Of a stretch of 64,000 nucleotides of DNA, positions 36,766-48,308 are shown piece by piece (position 1 is the stretch's first letter; the number at the start of each line of letters is the position of its first letter). Origin of the DNA: Brugia malayi (lineage: Eukaryota > Nematoda > Chromadorea > Rhabditida > Onchocercidae); the NCBI RefSeq assembly GCF_000002995.4, contig NW_025062479.1:2749721-2813720 (forward strand), given 5' to 3'. Both the position numbers and the translations under genes were made by a program. A model generated the notes under the pieces. It was not told the DNA's origin. It did not search any database and worked only from the letters and a program-made list of their open reading frames with translations.

Positions 36766-37708
36766 GGTTTATATCACACCTGCAAAAAATTCATGTTTGT
36801 AATGAAGAATCTGGTAAGAACTGACAAATTCATGCATTTCTCATAATGTTATCAATTTCGATTATTTTACTTGCAGCTCTGTCCACTGAGGTTAAGCTTA
36901 TTTCATAACAGCATGAAAAAAATTCTATATATATGAGAAATATGAGATATGAGAAACTAAAAGAAAAAAGCTTTAGACAACATCCGAAAGCTAAGCTTTA
37001 AAACGTGAACAAATAATACTCTTCAACTTATGCAAACCAAAGTAAATATTACTGCGGAAAGGAAACCAGGCAGAACCCAAAAAACAAACCCATTAAGTTT
37101 TGCTAAATAACCTCCTAGAGTGATTTCTATGCCCTCCTCTGCCAGTAACCAGCATCCAACAAACCGAAATAATGAAAGTGCGTGAAAGTCCAACTGAATG
37201 GACCAGGCCTTTCTGATACACAGCCGAACAAAATTTTACGATCAAACACGCGGTCCGTCTATATCCCACTCTCCCTACTGTAATTGCTTGAACATAGAGA
37301 GGACGGAACAAGCATTCTCGTCAACCAGATTCCATTATACAAAAATAATATTAATTTTATTGTTTTGTGTTAATTGTTTTATTCTATTACTTTATTGTTT
37401 GGCTAATTACTAATCAGTCATGATGTAATCTCCACAAAAAATTTTTTCAGTTTTCAAATTTTGACAAATTTTTAAAGTCACTGTAAATACAGTAAAACGT
37501 TGCTCGACAAACAATGATAAGTAAATCAACACTCTGAATCATCGGTTTTATCGATTAATAAAAATTAAATGTAAAAAGAACGGCAGTATTTTGCATTAAC
37601 AACACACATATAGCAACATTCGCACATATATTAAGGCCTGAGAATGAATAAGGAACTGTTACATTCATTTTGAGATTTATTTGATCAACAAAAAATAGCA
37701 ACAACAGT
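36766..37708. other. Spacer between the two HSD17B10-like genes
   Basis: About 940 nt, somewhat less AT-rich at 37090-37320, presumably upstream sequence of the active copy. A 72-codon minus-strand frame here (37093-37311) has no homology signal or splice context that I recognise. Confidence 0.55.
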
Positions 37709-39507
37709 TCAAGGCGGCATCCTAAGAGCACCATCTAGACGAATAATCACGCCATTTAAGTAAGTATTATGAATAATGTGCAAGACAAGAGCGGCAAATT
37801 CTTCTGGTATGCCTAATCGTGCAGGAAGTTGTACCATTTTTTCATATATTTCTACATTCTGTAAAACTAACGATTGATTTCTTGACATTCTATTTATATT
37901 ATAACAAAAAATGAATGAAAATCTGTGAATTACCAGTTCATTCATATGGGAGATCACCAAAGGCGTCCGGAAGATGCCTGGGGCAATAGTCACAAATCGA
38001 ATACCATCGGAAGCATAGTCTTTTGCTAATGATATTGTAGCACTATTTACAGCTCCAGAAGACATCGCATCAAATCCCTGAAATGCTGCTACAATAACAT
38101 CATTATTTCGGTGACAAGATGATCTGTACATTAACAAATATGTATAATAACAGTAAGCAGAACTTAACTCTATGAAATTAATATTAATCAAAAATGATCC
38201 CCAAAATAAAAACTAATCGGCATCTCATAAATTTAAAAACTTGCTTGCCCAAACTGTGGTTCAAACGATGAGAACGATGAAGTATTGATGACAACGCCTC
38301 GACATTCTGATTCATCTTTTTCATTTTGTGTCACTAAATCGAGTGCGTGTCGAATAACATTGAGCGTACCGACAACGTTCACCTTAACAGTAAAAGTAGT
38401 GAAATATAAACATTAGGAACTAACCGCAGAACTTATGCGGTGCAACATTACAGCAAAAGTTAAATTTCATGACTAGTATTTAAGATTCAATAATCCAGAA
38501 AATCTTACGGCTAACACTTTCTTCAAATCCAACTTTACTGATGATTTGTGATTCATATTTTCTTTATTGAAGCTGAACGTTTTACAATTGAAAGAGATCC
38601 CAGCACAATTGATCACAGCGTTCAAATGTCCAAATTTATCCTTTATTTTCGATACACCATTTTTTATTTCCTCATCAACCGTTATCTGAAAATTGTGATT
38701 ACAACTGGAAAATCTGCTGAAGATTGATGCCCATATATATGGAGGAGGGAGAAAGAGTACTTGAATATATGCCGAACAAAAAAATTCATCCATTCAAAAG
38801 ATGACATTTAAAACTTAAAAACTTAGACTGAGTTTTCCGGTTAAAAATGAATATTACATTGGCTGGTATGTATAAACAATTTCGATTTATCAATTTCGAG
38901 AGGAAAGCACCATTTGACGATGGTAGATCCAACATGGCAACTTTGAAACCATGCTTGAGTAAATGCTGGACAGTCGCTTTACCCAAACCTGACGCAGCAC
39001 CGGTTACCAAAGCTACTGCTTCCTGTGGAAATGAGCTCAAAATTGCTGTAAGGCTTCAAAATCAGATTGAAAAGCTTAGTGAGGATAGTTCAATTATTTA
39101 AGTTACACTGTCACAAGATTTTTTATATACCATCCTCAATTCCCTACAATTTAGAAGAAAAAGTGTAGTTTAATAGCATTATGGGAAGTAAAGGAAAATA
39201 ATAAATATTATTTAGCGAAGAAGTTTTTTTTTTTCTTTTTTTTTACAAGTCCTAACATACCTCGCAATTACTGAAGTTTTAAAGAACTAATTAATCAGAT
39301 AGCAGTTTGTGGAATGCTCATTCTCCCTGATCAATCCTTATTACATTCATTAACTCGGACCTGATAACTTTAAGATTAATAACCCAAACACCGATATAGT
39401 TCAATCATTTGACGATTACTGTCAGATTACTATTACCATCAGAACCACAACGAATGTAAAAGAAATACCTTCATATCGATATCGCTGTTAGAGTCAAGCA
39501 GCCTCAT
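37709..39507 (-). CDS. HSD17B10-like paralog lacking catalytic Tyr and Lys (predicted pseudoenzyme)
   Basis: Tandem paralog of the HSD17B10 gene beside it, 270 residues. Exons: 39507-39469, 39022-38858, 38685-38509, 38382-38245, 38077-37934, 37858-37709. Intron positions match the active copy, and exons 2, 4 and 6 have identical lengths (165, 138, 150 nt). The frame is open throughout and the NAD-binding TGAASGLG and NCAG motifs remain. Ser163 (NTSS) is kept, but the YxxxK active site reads D176-A-M-S-S180, so Tyr and Lys are both lost. The C-terminus RLDGALRMPP is preserved. The intron after 38245 uses a GC donor (CAA|GCAAGT). Exon 1 (MRLLDSNSDIDMK) is predicted from phase and splice sites only. 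I infer a non-catalytic role, possibly scaffolding (for example the RNase P role of MRPP2), rather than a decayed gene. Confidence 0.88.
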
Positions 39508-40503
39508 GTAATAATGATAACATCAGCAAACCTGGAAGTAATTGTAATCAAATATCTTGCAACAGTTAATGTCATTATTATCGCGATAAACTGTATTCTC
39601 AAACTGGCATCACCTTTCACGCAATATTACTTTTTTTTTACGAATCGTGATCTCACGCTCTTTTTTCACAAATAAATTACTAAACCTCAGTTTACCAACG
39701 TAATCGCAAATTATTCACCACCGTTTCACAGTTTCGTTGCGCACGCTGGGATGCTACAATGTATTCCTGCAAAGTTGACGTTGAAAAAAGAAATGCTCAC
39801 GTTAGAGTTAGAGACCTACTTTTAAAGTGCTTGGGTTAGAGGTTGGGGGAAGCAAACTAATGCATTTAATTAAAGGGAAGAGGCCAATAAACGAGTAATA
39901 TTAAAGGATTAACGAAATAATACATCTTTAGGCATTGGGAAATTTATTGAATGGCCATACTGTACCAGAATTATCGTAGTCGAACAGGAGATGATTAATA
40001 AAAAAGATAAGAGATTGAGGAAATGGTTAGATAGACATGATGGGTAGTGGTACGAGTGACTGAGATTTATTCATGGTTAAAGTAACAGGTGAAATAACTC
40101 GTTTGCATAACAGATATTGAAACTACATGCAAGGTTTCATCCTAGTTTTTTTTTTTATTTTCTTAAGTGAAGTAATTGAGTTAAATATTATTGAGAGCAG
40201 TGGTTAAGTGTTTATCTAGTCGTTTGTGCTATCCCATTTATCTTCATAGTTAAGTGATTCTTGTATTCTGGTGTTGATGAATATATGAGAAGGTCACCTT
40301 TGTTTGATTTTATTAATTTATAGTTAAACTGAGAATCTTTTCTGACGACATTAGCATTGCAGGATTAGATATAATTTTATGGGCAGATAGAGTTTCGGTT
40401 TTGGGGTCAAAAGAGGTGAATTTGATTTCCTTTGTTGGTGGTGTACAATGTGAGTGTGTATTGCCCATAACGAAACTAATTAAAAAAAGTATGCTTTAGA
40501 GCA
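39508..40503. promoter_or_regulatory. Divergent intergenic region (HSD17B10 paralog / eor-1)
   Basis: About 1 kb between divergent genes; it should contain both promoters and 5' UTRs. An acceptor-like TTTAG lies 4 nt before the eor-1 ATG (a cis- or trans-splice site). No coding sequence recognised. Confidence 0.5.
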
Positions 40504-43500
40504 ATGACAACGCTGTCAACTTGTGCACAGGACGGGAATGGAAACTTGAATCCGATGTCATTTACGGATCAGCATGGGAATGTTATATTGGAACGCTTGC
40601 GTTATCAACGTGATACGGGACGTTTCTGTGATGTATACATTGTTGTGAAGGATCGTCACTTTTGCGCACATCGAAATATCCTTGCGGCGTGCAGTCCATA
40701 TTTTGACTCAATTCTGAGGAATTCAAAAGTTGTTAAAGAACAGGTTTGAATCAATTGGAATAGTCATACTTCTCACACCGAACAATATTTTACTATAATT
40801 TCTTCATCACTTTACATGTGAAGGAAAATTGGAATTACTGTAACGATCAAGCAACAGATGACTTTATAAAGAAGACTTTTTATTTTTTAATCAATTGATA
40901 GTTAATAGAAGTAGAAAATTACCACTTTTTTTAAATGCATTGTTGCTACTATTGAAGCTTTACTTTAACAACTTATTTTTATAATTTTGTGTTCAAATTG
41001 TTTATTGTTATATAATTTAATTTCAGGTGATTGTGAATTGTCAAAATCCTGCAGTTTTTGAACTATTGCTCAATTACATGTATAGTGGAAGTGTTGTTAT
41101 CGATCGTAGCAGTGTAACGGATTTGCTGAAGCTCGCCAATAATTTTCTGGTTTATTTTTGACTTCAGAAGGAAGCACTACATTTGTTATAGTGCTTTACT
41201 TTTGCATTTCTGGAATACATTATGCTTCCAGCCAGCGAATTATAAAAAATTTAAAATCCTTCTTATTCTTTTTTGGTTTCAGATAACACGAGTAAAAAAT
41301 TATTGTGCAGAGTATTTGGATCGTTACATGGATTCAGCCAATTGTTTGTCAGTGAAAGAACTTGCACTGAAATATAATTTACCGGCTCTCCTAAAGAGTG
41401 CATGCGATTTCTTCGATGTTAACATCAACAGATGTTTGCTGGAGAGCACAGATATTGTCGAATTCTCATTGGCTCAGTTAAATGCATTGCTTTCTGAGCC
41501 AAAATATGCCAGTTCTATCTCCCCGGATGTCCACTTGAAGTAAATTATTTCATTTTCGAGAATCATTAGCAAATGCATGTATTCAAGTCTTTAATGTTAA
41601 TTCCTGAATCAAGTTTGTCGATTTTGGAAAGAAATTTATTCCTTAATGAGTTTTTATGTACTTTAAATTCAGATTAATAGTTCACTGGATTGGACATAAT
41701 CCAACACAACGTGATTCTCTCTTCAAGGACATGTTAGCTGCTTGTTCGTTTGCATCAGTACAATCCGCTACTTTGGAATATTTGCTGGACTATTCATCTT
41801 TCCTTATCAATTCCCAAGCAGCACGATATACGCTAATGCAAATGATGTATGTTTCTAGTTCTATTATATTTGCACCCTACTCTTCGAATTAAATTTGAAT
41901 ATTTTCAATTAGTTTCTCGCTTCGAATATGGAATATTCCACACAGCATACACTTATAAAAAATTTTCAAGACCATTTTATTTGTTCAGCAAAACTACTTA
42001 TCACATCCGTAACTTTGTGTTTGCATTGAAATGTTTTATATATATATATATTTGATACATATATTTCCAATTGTATTCTCTATCCTTGCAGTGCAATCGA
42101 CTCGTTACAATTAGAATCCACGTTACCTTATCCTCGATAGAATGTACCTATTATTTCTCAGATCTTCATTATTTGTTTTCAAAGGTGCGAGCATTCAATG
42201 CTAATGGCAAAATACCAAGCACAATATCGAACTCTTACTGCTCAATTTGGCAATGAAAGAACGATTTTTTACAACGATGCACATTTGACATATGGAAGCA
42301 GTTCACATTCCCAACCACAATCGCGTAGTATTTCTCAAGGAGAGACTGGCTTCACGATGAAGTTTGATTAAATCTGTTTCATTAAATTTACATTAAGTAC
42401 GCAAATTTTTCCCGTCGTGTTTTGCAAGACTTTCTGAAAAATGAATCCGGAATTGAGGTAGAAGAAATATAAATTTATTAATGATACATGACAAATTTGT
42501 TAATGATACATGACTTTGCTTAACTATTTTTTCAGATTTTTAAAGAGATAATTATAGCATAAAATCGGAGAGTGGGAGTTTGCACAGCGGAAGAATTGGT
42601 AACGAAGTTCATGAAACAGACACCGACAAAGTGCATGCACAATCAAATTATAATGAAGAAACTGGGCAACCTCCTGTAATTGGTGCTTCAACAACTGAAG
42701 AAGTGGTAATTGCCATTTTATTCACTGATTTTTATTGTGGAACCGTTTTATGCTTCACTTTTGGGAGTTTTGCTTTCACCAAATAATTTATACAATAACT
42801 TGTACATACTAATTCTACTTTCATGACAATAACAGAGTTTATGTATGAGTTATCTTTTATTCGATTTGCTAAGTATCTTGTATTTGCCAAGCTATGAGTT
42901 TGCTTTCAGCTAAATCCCACAGAAACAAATGATGGTTCTCGTCCGGCTTTGAAGCTGAAAATTCACTTAAACGCGATGAATATTTTAAATCGAAAAAATC
43001 GTCTTTTAGGTATGTTTATGTTCAAATACTTTTTTATTAGTCTTTTTTGTTCCGTTTATGTTGTGGCATGATATCATGACAAACCATTTCCATTTTGCAG
43101 GGGACTATGACTTCAGGAAAAAATGATTTTTTTTTCTCTCGAAATTAGCTTTTCATTTGCTTTTATCTCTTTTCCTCAGTGGTTGGCATATAAGAATTGG
43201 GGTCGGAATAATTAGATTTTCTGGTTTTTTCCAGCTGCTGCCGGTCGCCACAAATTATATCGAAAGTCAATAACTGCAGCAAACCAAGTATTAGCAAAAC
43301 GACGAGGAAGACCACCAAAAAATAAAACTTTTGTCCGAGCTGAAACTTTGAAAACAGATGAGGCATCAGTAGGTGAAGAATTATATCCAGACTGTGGAAT
43401 TGATCTTAATGAACAGGTAGATTGCCACCCATTAAACTGAATTTTTTTTTTTTTTTTTGAAGCGTTTCTTTTTCTGTTAATGAAAATAGTTATATTTGTA

Positions 43501-46500
43501 AAGTTTTTATACGGATTTGTAATAAGTTTTGTTGAACTTAAAAGTGTTTTTGTAGGTTATATTTGATGAAGCAGATGAAGTTGATCCGTGCTCAAAGCAG
43601 GATGAATCCGATAATGAAGCGAATGGCGAAACAAATGGTACATCTGTTGAAAAGCTTTTTAAGTGCGACTACTGCATGTACAAAAGTTCAAGTGCGGTTC
43701 TCGTCAAACATCATGTTGTACGAGCACATACTCAAAATATTGCCTATGTTTGTTCTCTTTGCGTTTATGAATGCCGTTGGAATCGTGATTACTATGAACA
43801 TATGAAGACACATTTCCCGGTATGTTCTTCAGTAGTTACTAATTTGACAGTTTTTTCTTTTTTCGGAAAGAAGTTATCGCACTGCTTCCCTATGAAATAA
43901 TATACTTACATTCAGCGCTTATTTTAAACATAATGTCTCCAGATTTGGTAAGCAGCTTAAGTAGTTAAAAGGAGTTTGGTATAATTTGTTTAATTGTTTG
44001 ATATAAACTATAAGGAGTTTAAACTATGAGAAAAGAGTTTTGTAATAATTTGAGGGTCCGCCTTTCCAATGCGACATATGTCAGTATGGCATTGATTCCA
44101 TCCAAAGTTTACTTTCGCATCGCTTAACACATTGTAAGTTCGTGTTATTCACCTGTTGTTTAGGCTGAATAATGAATTAAATACAGTCACCTTTTGATAG
44201 GAAAACATTAGCTTTGAAGAGTTTCAATGATTTTTTATATAGAAAAAGTTGTGCGTCGATTTTTACGGAAGAATTTTGCTTCAGCTGATGAACGACCATT
44301 CAAATGTACATTATGTGAATACAAAAGTCGCTCAAGAAATCATCTTATTGGTCACATTCGCAATCATACTGTTGATAAGCCTTTTCATTGCTCCGAATGT
44401 GGTCGTGCATTTGCAATGAAAAGTACTTTGGATCAACATGTCGCTGCACATTCCGAAAATAGGTGTCGTCTTTAAAGCTCAGTGTGTAAAAATTATCTCT
44501 GTATTATAATCTCGATTCGATATTTATATAACGATTTAGAATGAATTTAGTTTCCATTATTTATAGGCCTTATCATTGTCTTCACTGTGATTTTTCGACA
44601 AAATATCAAAGCCATTTGATTTCTCATCGGCGTATTCATTCGGGTGATGTTTTTCACTGTCATTATGAAGAGTGCACCTATTCGTCACCCAAGAAAAGTC
44701 AGCTTGCTGCACATTTAAGGTAAAGCTTAATAATTTTATAAAGTTGAGACAGAATTCTTATTTCCCAGAATTTTTTTATTGCTTTTATTTATAAGCTTTT
44801 TGTTACTTTTTTTGTGTGTGCAAGTCATCAGACACAAAATCCTTATAATGCATTAATAAAGGGGTGCTAGTTTTTCGTCGATAAAACGCAAAAAAGGAAG
44901 GAGGATGTACTGAATTACATGGATTGGTGGTTTTTATTTACAGTTAAGCAAACTAGGAACTAAATAAATCACATGAAATACTTACTATATTTCTCATGGG
45001 GATACACGGGTGAACATTTGTATGTAGGTTTTTGATCGGTCACATTTCAAAAGCTTGTTAAGATATCTTAAATATGTTATTGAAAGACATTTGGAATAAT
45101 AAACAGTCTTTTAAAGTCAGTAAATATAGCTTACTGTTAAAAGAATGGTCCATGCAATCTGAAATTTTATTTAATTACTTTTTACTTATAATTTTTGGTT
45201 TAGTAAACTTTCTTTCCAGAACACATTTAGCAGTCAGAGCACATCACTGTAAGACGTGTAATCGTTCGTTTATCGAGAAATCACACTTGGTGCGACATGA
45301 AAGAATACATTTGGAGGATAAACCTTTTAAGTGAGTTTTAAGGTCTTCAAAATTAAATTAATTTAAAAGTAATAGACCAAATGAACCTGTGTTGCTTTAA
45401 ACGATATTTAGATGCGACAACTGCGACTATTCATCTTCGAGACGGGATAAGTTAAAAGAGCATATTCAGAAACATCACAGTAATTCAAACAGTGGTAAAC
45501 AACATAGACGAAGATATCGGCGTGCAAAACAATTGGCACAGCTTGCTGCGCAGGCTAAGGTTTGAATGCTATGTTCATCGTTTTATTTTGCAGCATCAAG
45601 TTCTCTAATTTGATATCTTATATTTTGAAAAATCAGGTCTAGGATACAGGAAGATTGCAATCGGTTTTAGACTAGACTTGCTTTCCTTTATTGGATTTTC
45701 GAATAAATCTCTTTTGACATTAATACATCTTTTACTCAGCATGATTTTTGATTTTTGTTGGTAGGTAAAGGTAGCCTGCCAGCAAAATTAACTACATTAC
45801 ACTAAAACAAAAATAGGTACACTAAAAAATCATCTGATTGTGGTAAATCTTAAAGGTCGTGTTAAACACTCGTGGCATATAAGCTTTTAAACGTATTTGA
45901 ATAATATCGAAAATATTGCATTGTAAATCTGTCACTCTCCATCATTATTAAGCTCTACACTCCTTTTTTGTTTTTTATATAAAAGTTATTGAATTTTATA
46001 AATTTGTTTGGCTTAACAGACACAACCAAATATGGAGAACATGTTTCGACCAATTCCTTCCTCAGAGTTAGCTGATAATTCGTCGAATAACTTGAGCAGA
46101 CCTGTCGCCACCAATGCATTATCTCAGCAAAACATCTCCGAATTTGCACTATCTGATATATCTCGACCTCAAAACGAGCATCGTCAATCACAAGCAGCTA
46201 GACATATCGAAACAACTCAGCAGACACACCCACATTCATTAATGGACTTTTCGTCCCTTAACACCACAAATCCTCTAAACATTGGACGACCATCTTCAGC
46301 ATCGGTACCTGCAACCACAGCGATGTCTGTTTCACCAGCAATGAGTCTCAATTTTCATATAGGTAGTTTCAGTTCATCTTGATTTTCATTTAACTCATTT
46401 GTTATATTTTTAGTGTGTTTTTCTGCAACAACAGTTGGTGAAAAACTATAAAAATAAATGAGGGAATATATTTCAGGTGTTATAATGGATTCTCCAATTG

Positions 46501-46679
46501 AATCGTTGCGAACACCCGTGCCACGTAGTCCACATAGTGTTAGCATACATTCGGATTTCTTTGATAGTTCTTCACCTGCTGCTGGCCAAGATGCACAACG
46601 TCCTATGAGTTTGCCACCGTACAGTGGTGGGGGAGGTTCAGGAGCTAATAATCAGGTTGGTCCATCCTGGCCGTGGTGA
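40504..46679 (+). CDS. eor-1: BTB-BACK-nine C2H2 zinc-finger regulator, EOR-1/PLZF-like
   Basis: Predicted nuclear transcription regulator of 959 residues. Exons: 40504-40743, 41027-41149, 41283-41539, 41673-41846, 42185-42361, 42558-42705, 42910-43009, 43235-43416, 43556-43819, 44055-44133, 44285-44462, 44567-44719, 45220-45330, 45412-45559, 46020-46362, 46477-46679, all in phase. A BTB domain covers about residues 25-125 ([20 protein letters not shown]). A BACK domain follows ([14 protein letters not shown] helices to about 250). An AT-hook-like [10 protein letters not shown] sits near residues 428-437. Nine C2H2 fingers run from about residue 504 to 752, starting FKCDYC and ending FKCDNC. 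The C-terminal tail is Ser/Thr/Pro-rich. BTB plus exactly nine fingers matches C. elegans EOR-1 (Ras and Wnt pathway effector, PLZF ortholog); this is my basis for the symbol. Another BTB-ZF paralog cannot be excluded. Confidence 0.9.
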
Positions 46680-48308
46680 TTGATCTTCATTTATTGCAAA
46701 GTAAAGTCAGATCAGTCAAATTCACGCACAAATAAGGTCAAGGTGGGACACTTGGGAAGTCAAATGCGTGATTAAATTCAAGAGGTCCTGGCCTAAAGCA
46801 AGTGAAGTAGTGCCTTATTTTTTCTAATTAATACATGGAAAAGTGTCGTCCTTATAATGTTAAATATATTACTGCCAATTAAGAGATGCCACAAGTAGAT
46901 TGGGGCTCGATCTCGTGATGTAAGGCTTGCTTTGTTGTAGTGTAATGTTAATATTATATATTATGAATACATCGCAAACCTTCCTCATTTTGTTGTGCAC
47001 ATACTGAATCATTCAGTAAAGTGAAGTTATTAAAACACTTATATTTTTTTGCTGGGTCCTGAAATTTATTGAGGTTTTGCGAACTTAGCATATTTGTTTG
47101 TGATTTGTGAATATTCATACCAATGTTTTTGTACTGACAGCAACATTGCTCATTTTATACCTTTTTGGAGTAAATTTTGTAGGAAAATCGTCAAGTAAAA
47201 TTTTTAGAGAAATATTGAATACGGGCGTTTGCCTTTGCATCATTCATAATTTATATCAAATATCTTCCTTTGTATTAGATCTCACATTCTTTTTTTATTT
47301 GTTTTTCAACATTTTTTATTGCTGCATCTTTGGCTTAATGTGTAATAAAATACTTTAAGCCTCACTTGATCATACAAAGTTACCACTGGAGAAGTGATTC
47401 AAGTTTGTTAAATGGGATGTCTTAATCAGATTTACTATTCCAGCAAAAAAAAAGTTCAGAAAAAAAAAACTTTAATCAATAGTTCAAAAACTCGTAACAC
47501 TAAATGTGTTTTATCTAATCGTATCCCTCAGCTTCAACGAAATAACACCTGGGAATTACAGCAATGTGAGAAACGTTTTTACTTGAAATATAGATATGCA
47601 ATAAGTCTTAGGTTTCCAGAAGAAAATCAGAAAGTGAAGAAAGACATTTAGTAGACAATAAACCAGCTTCTAGTAGCTTCAAAGACTTTTTGTTGTGTAG
47701 AATAGGACCACTTAAATATGATGGTGAAATACAGCCTAATAGGCGATAAAGCATTTATAAAATATTACAGAAACATCGGACTGAGTATTCTAAACAGTTA
47801 AGAAAAAAAAAAAAAACGTAATATGCGACTCTGAAAGATCTTAAAGTAAGCAGAGGACTACTGAAATTCACAGGAAAAGGATAAATACGGATTATATTAG
47901 GAATATGGAAAATGAACTGTTAGATTAAAAAATTTTTTTTTGAGAAAAAAGTTTTTAAAAAAGAAAGTTCCTGAAATAGAAAGGAAATTACAAGGAATTC
48001 GTCTGCATTACAGATAATAAGTATATCGAGGAAGAAAATACAGTATAGCACAACCTCAAAGAACACCGCATTCTTACATCACCAGGAAGGGCTCGTGGAT
48101 ATAACTTAACTGAACGTACACAATTAAGGAATAACTGTAAAGTTAGATAACTCAACAGATGTAAAAATGGTATCAGTTAATCAACTCTTTTTTTATGTGA
48201 AAAAGCTTTTCTCAGACAATTTCCTCTCATACATCGACGAACATAATGACGGAAAGTTTTTCAGCAGAACCATTTCTAACAAATAATTTAAAAGAATGGA
48301 TGAGAAAT
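46680..48308. other. Convergent 3' intergenic region (eor-1 / hid-1)
   Basis: About 1.6 kb. The left part is T-rich and probably eor-1 3' UTR. The part at 47412-48180 is purine-rich on the + strand and reads as stretches of protein-like sequence broken by stops and shifts; it may be a decayed gene (see findings). No intact gene. Confidence 0.5.

Noticed and set aside
37093..37311. 72-codon minus-strand open frame in the HSD17B10 spacer, possible RNA gene
   Set aside because: No recognisable motif, splice context or RNA fold signature; I could not match it to snRNA, RNase P/MRP or spliced-leader RNA.
47107..47358. 83-codon hydrophobic open frame after eor-1
   Set aside because: A T-rich region gives Phe/Leu/Ile-rich translations by composition alone; no splice or family support.
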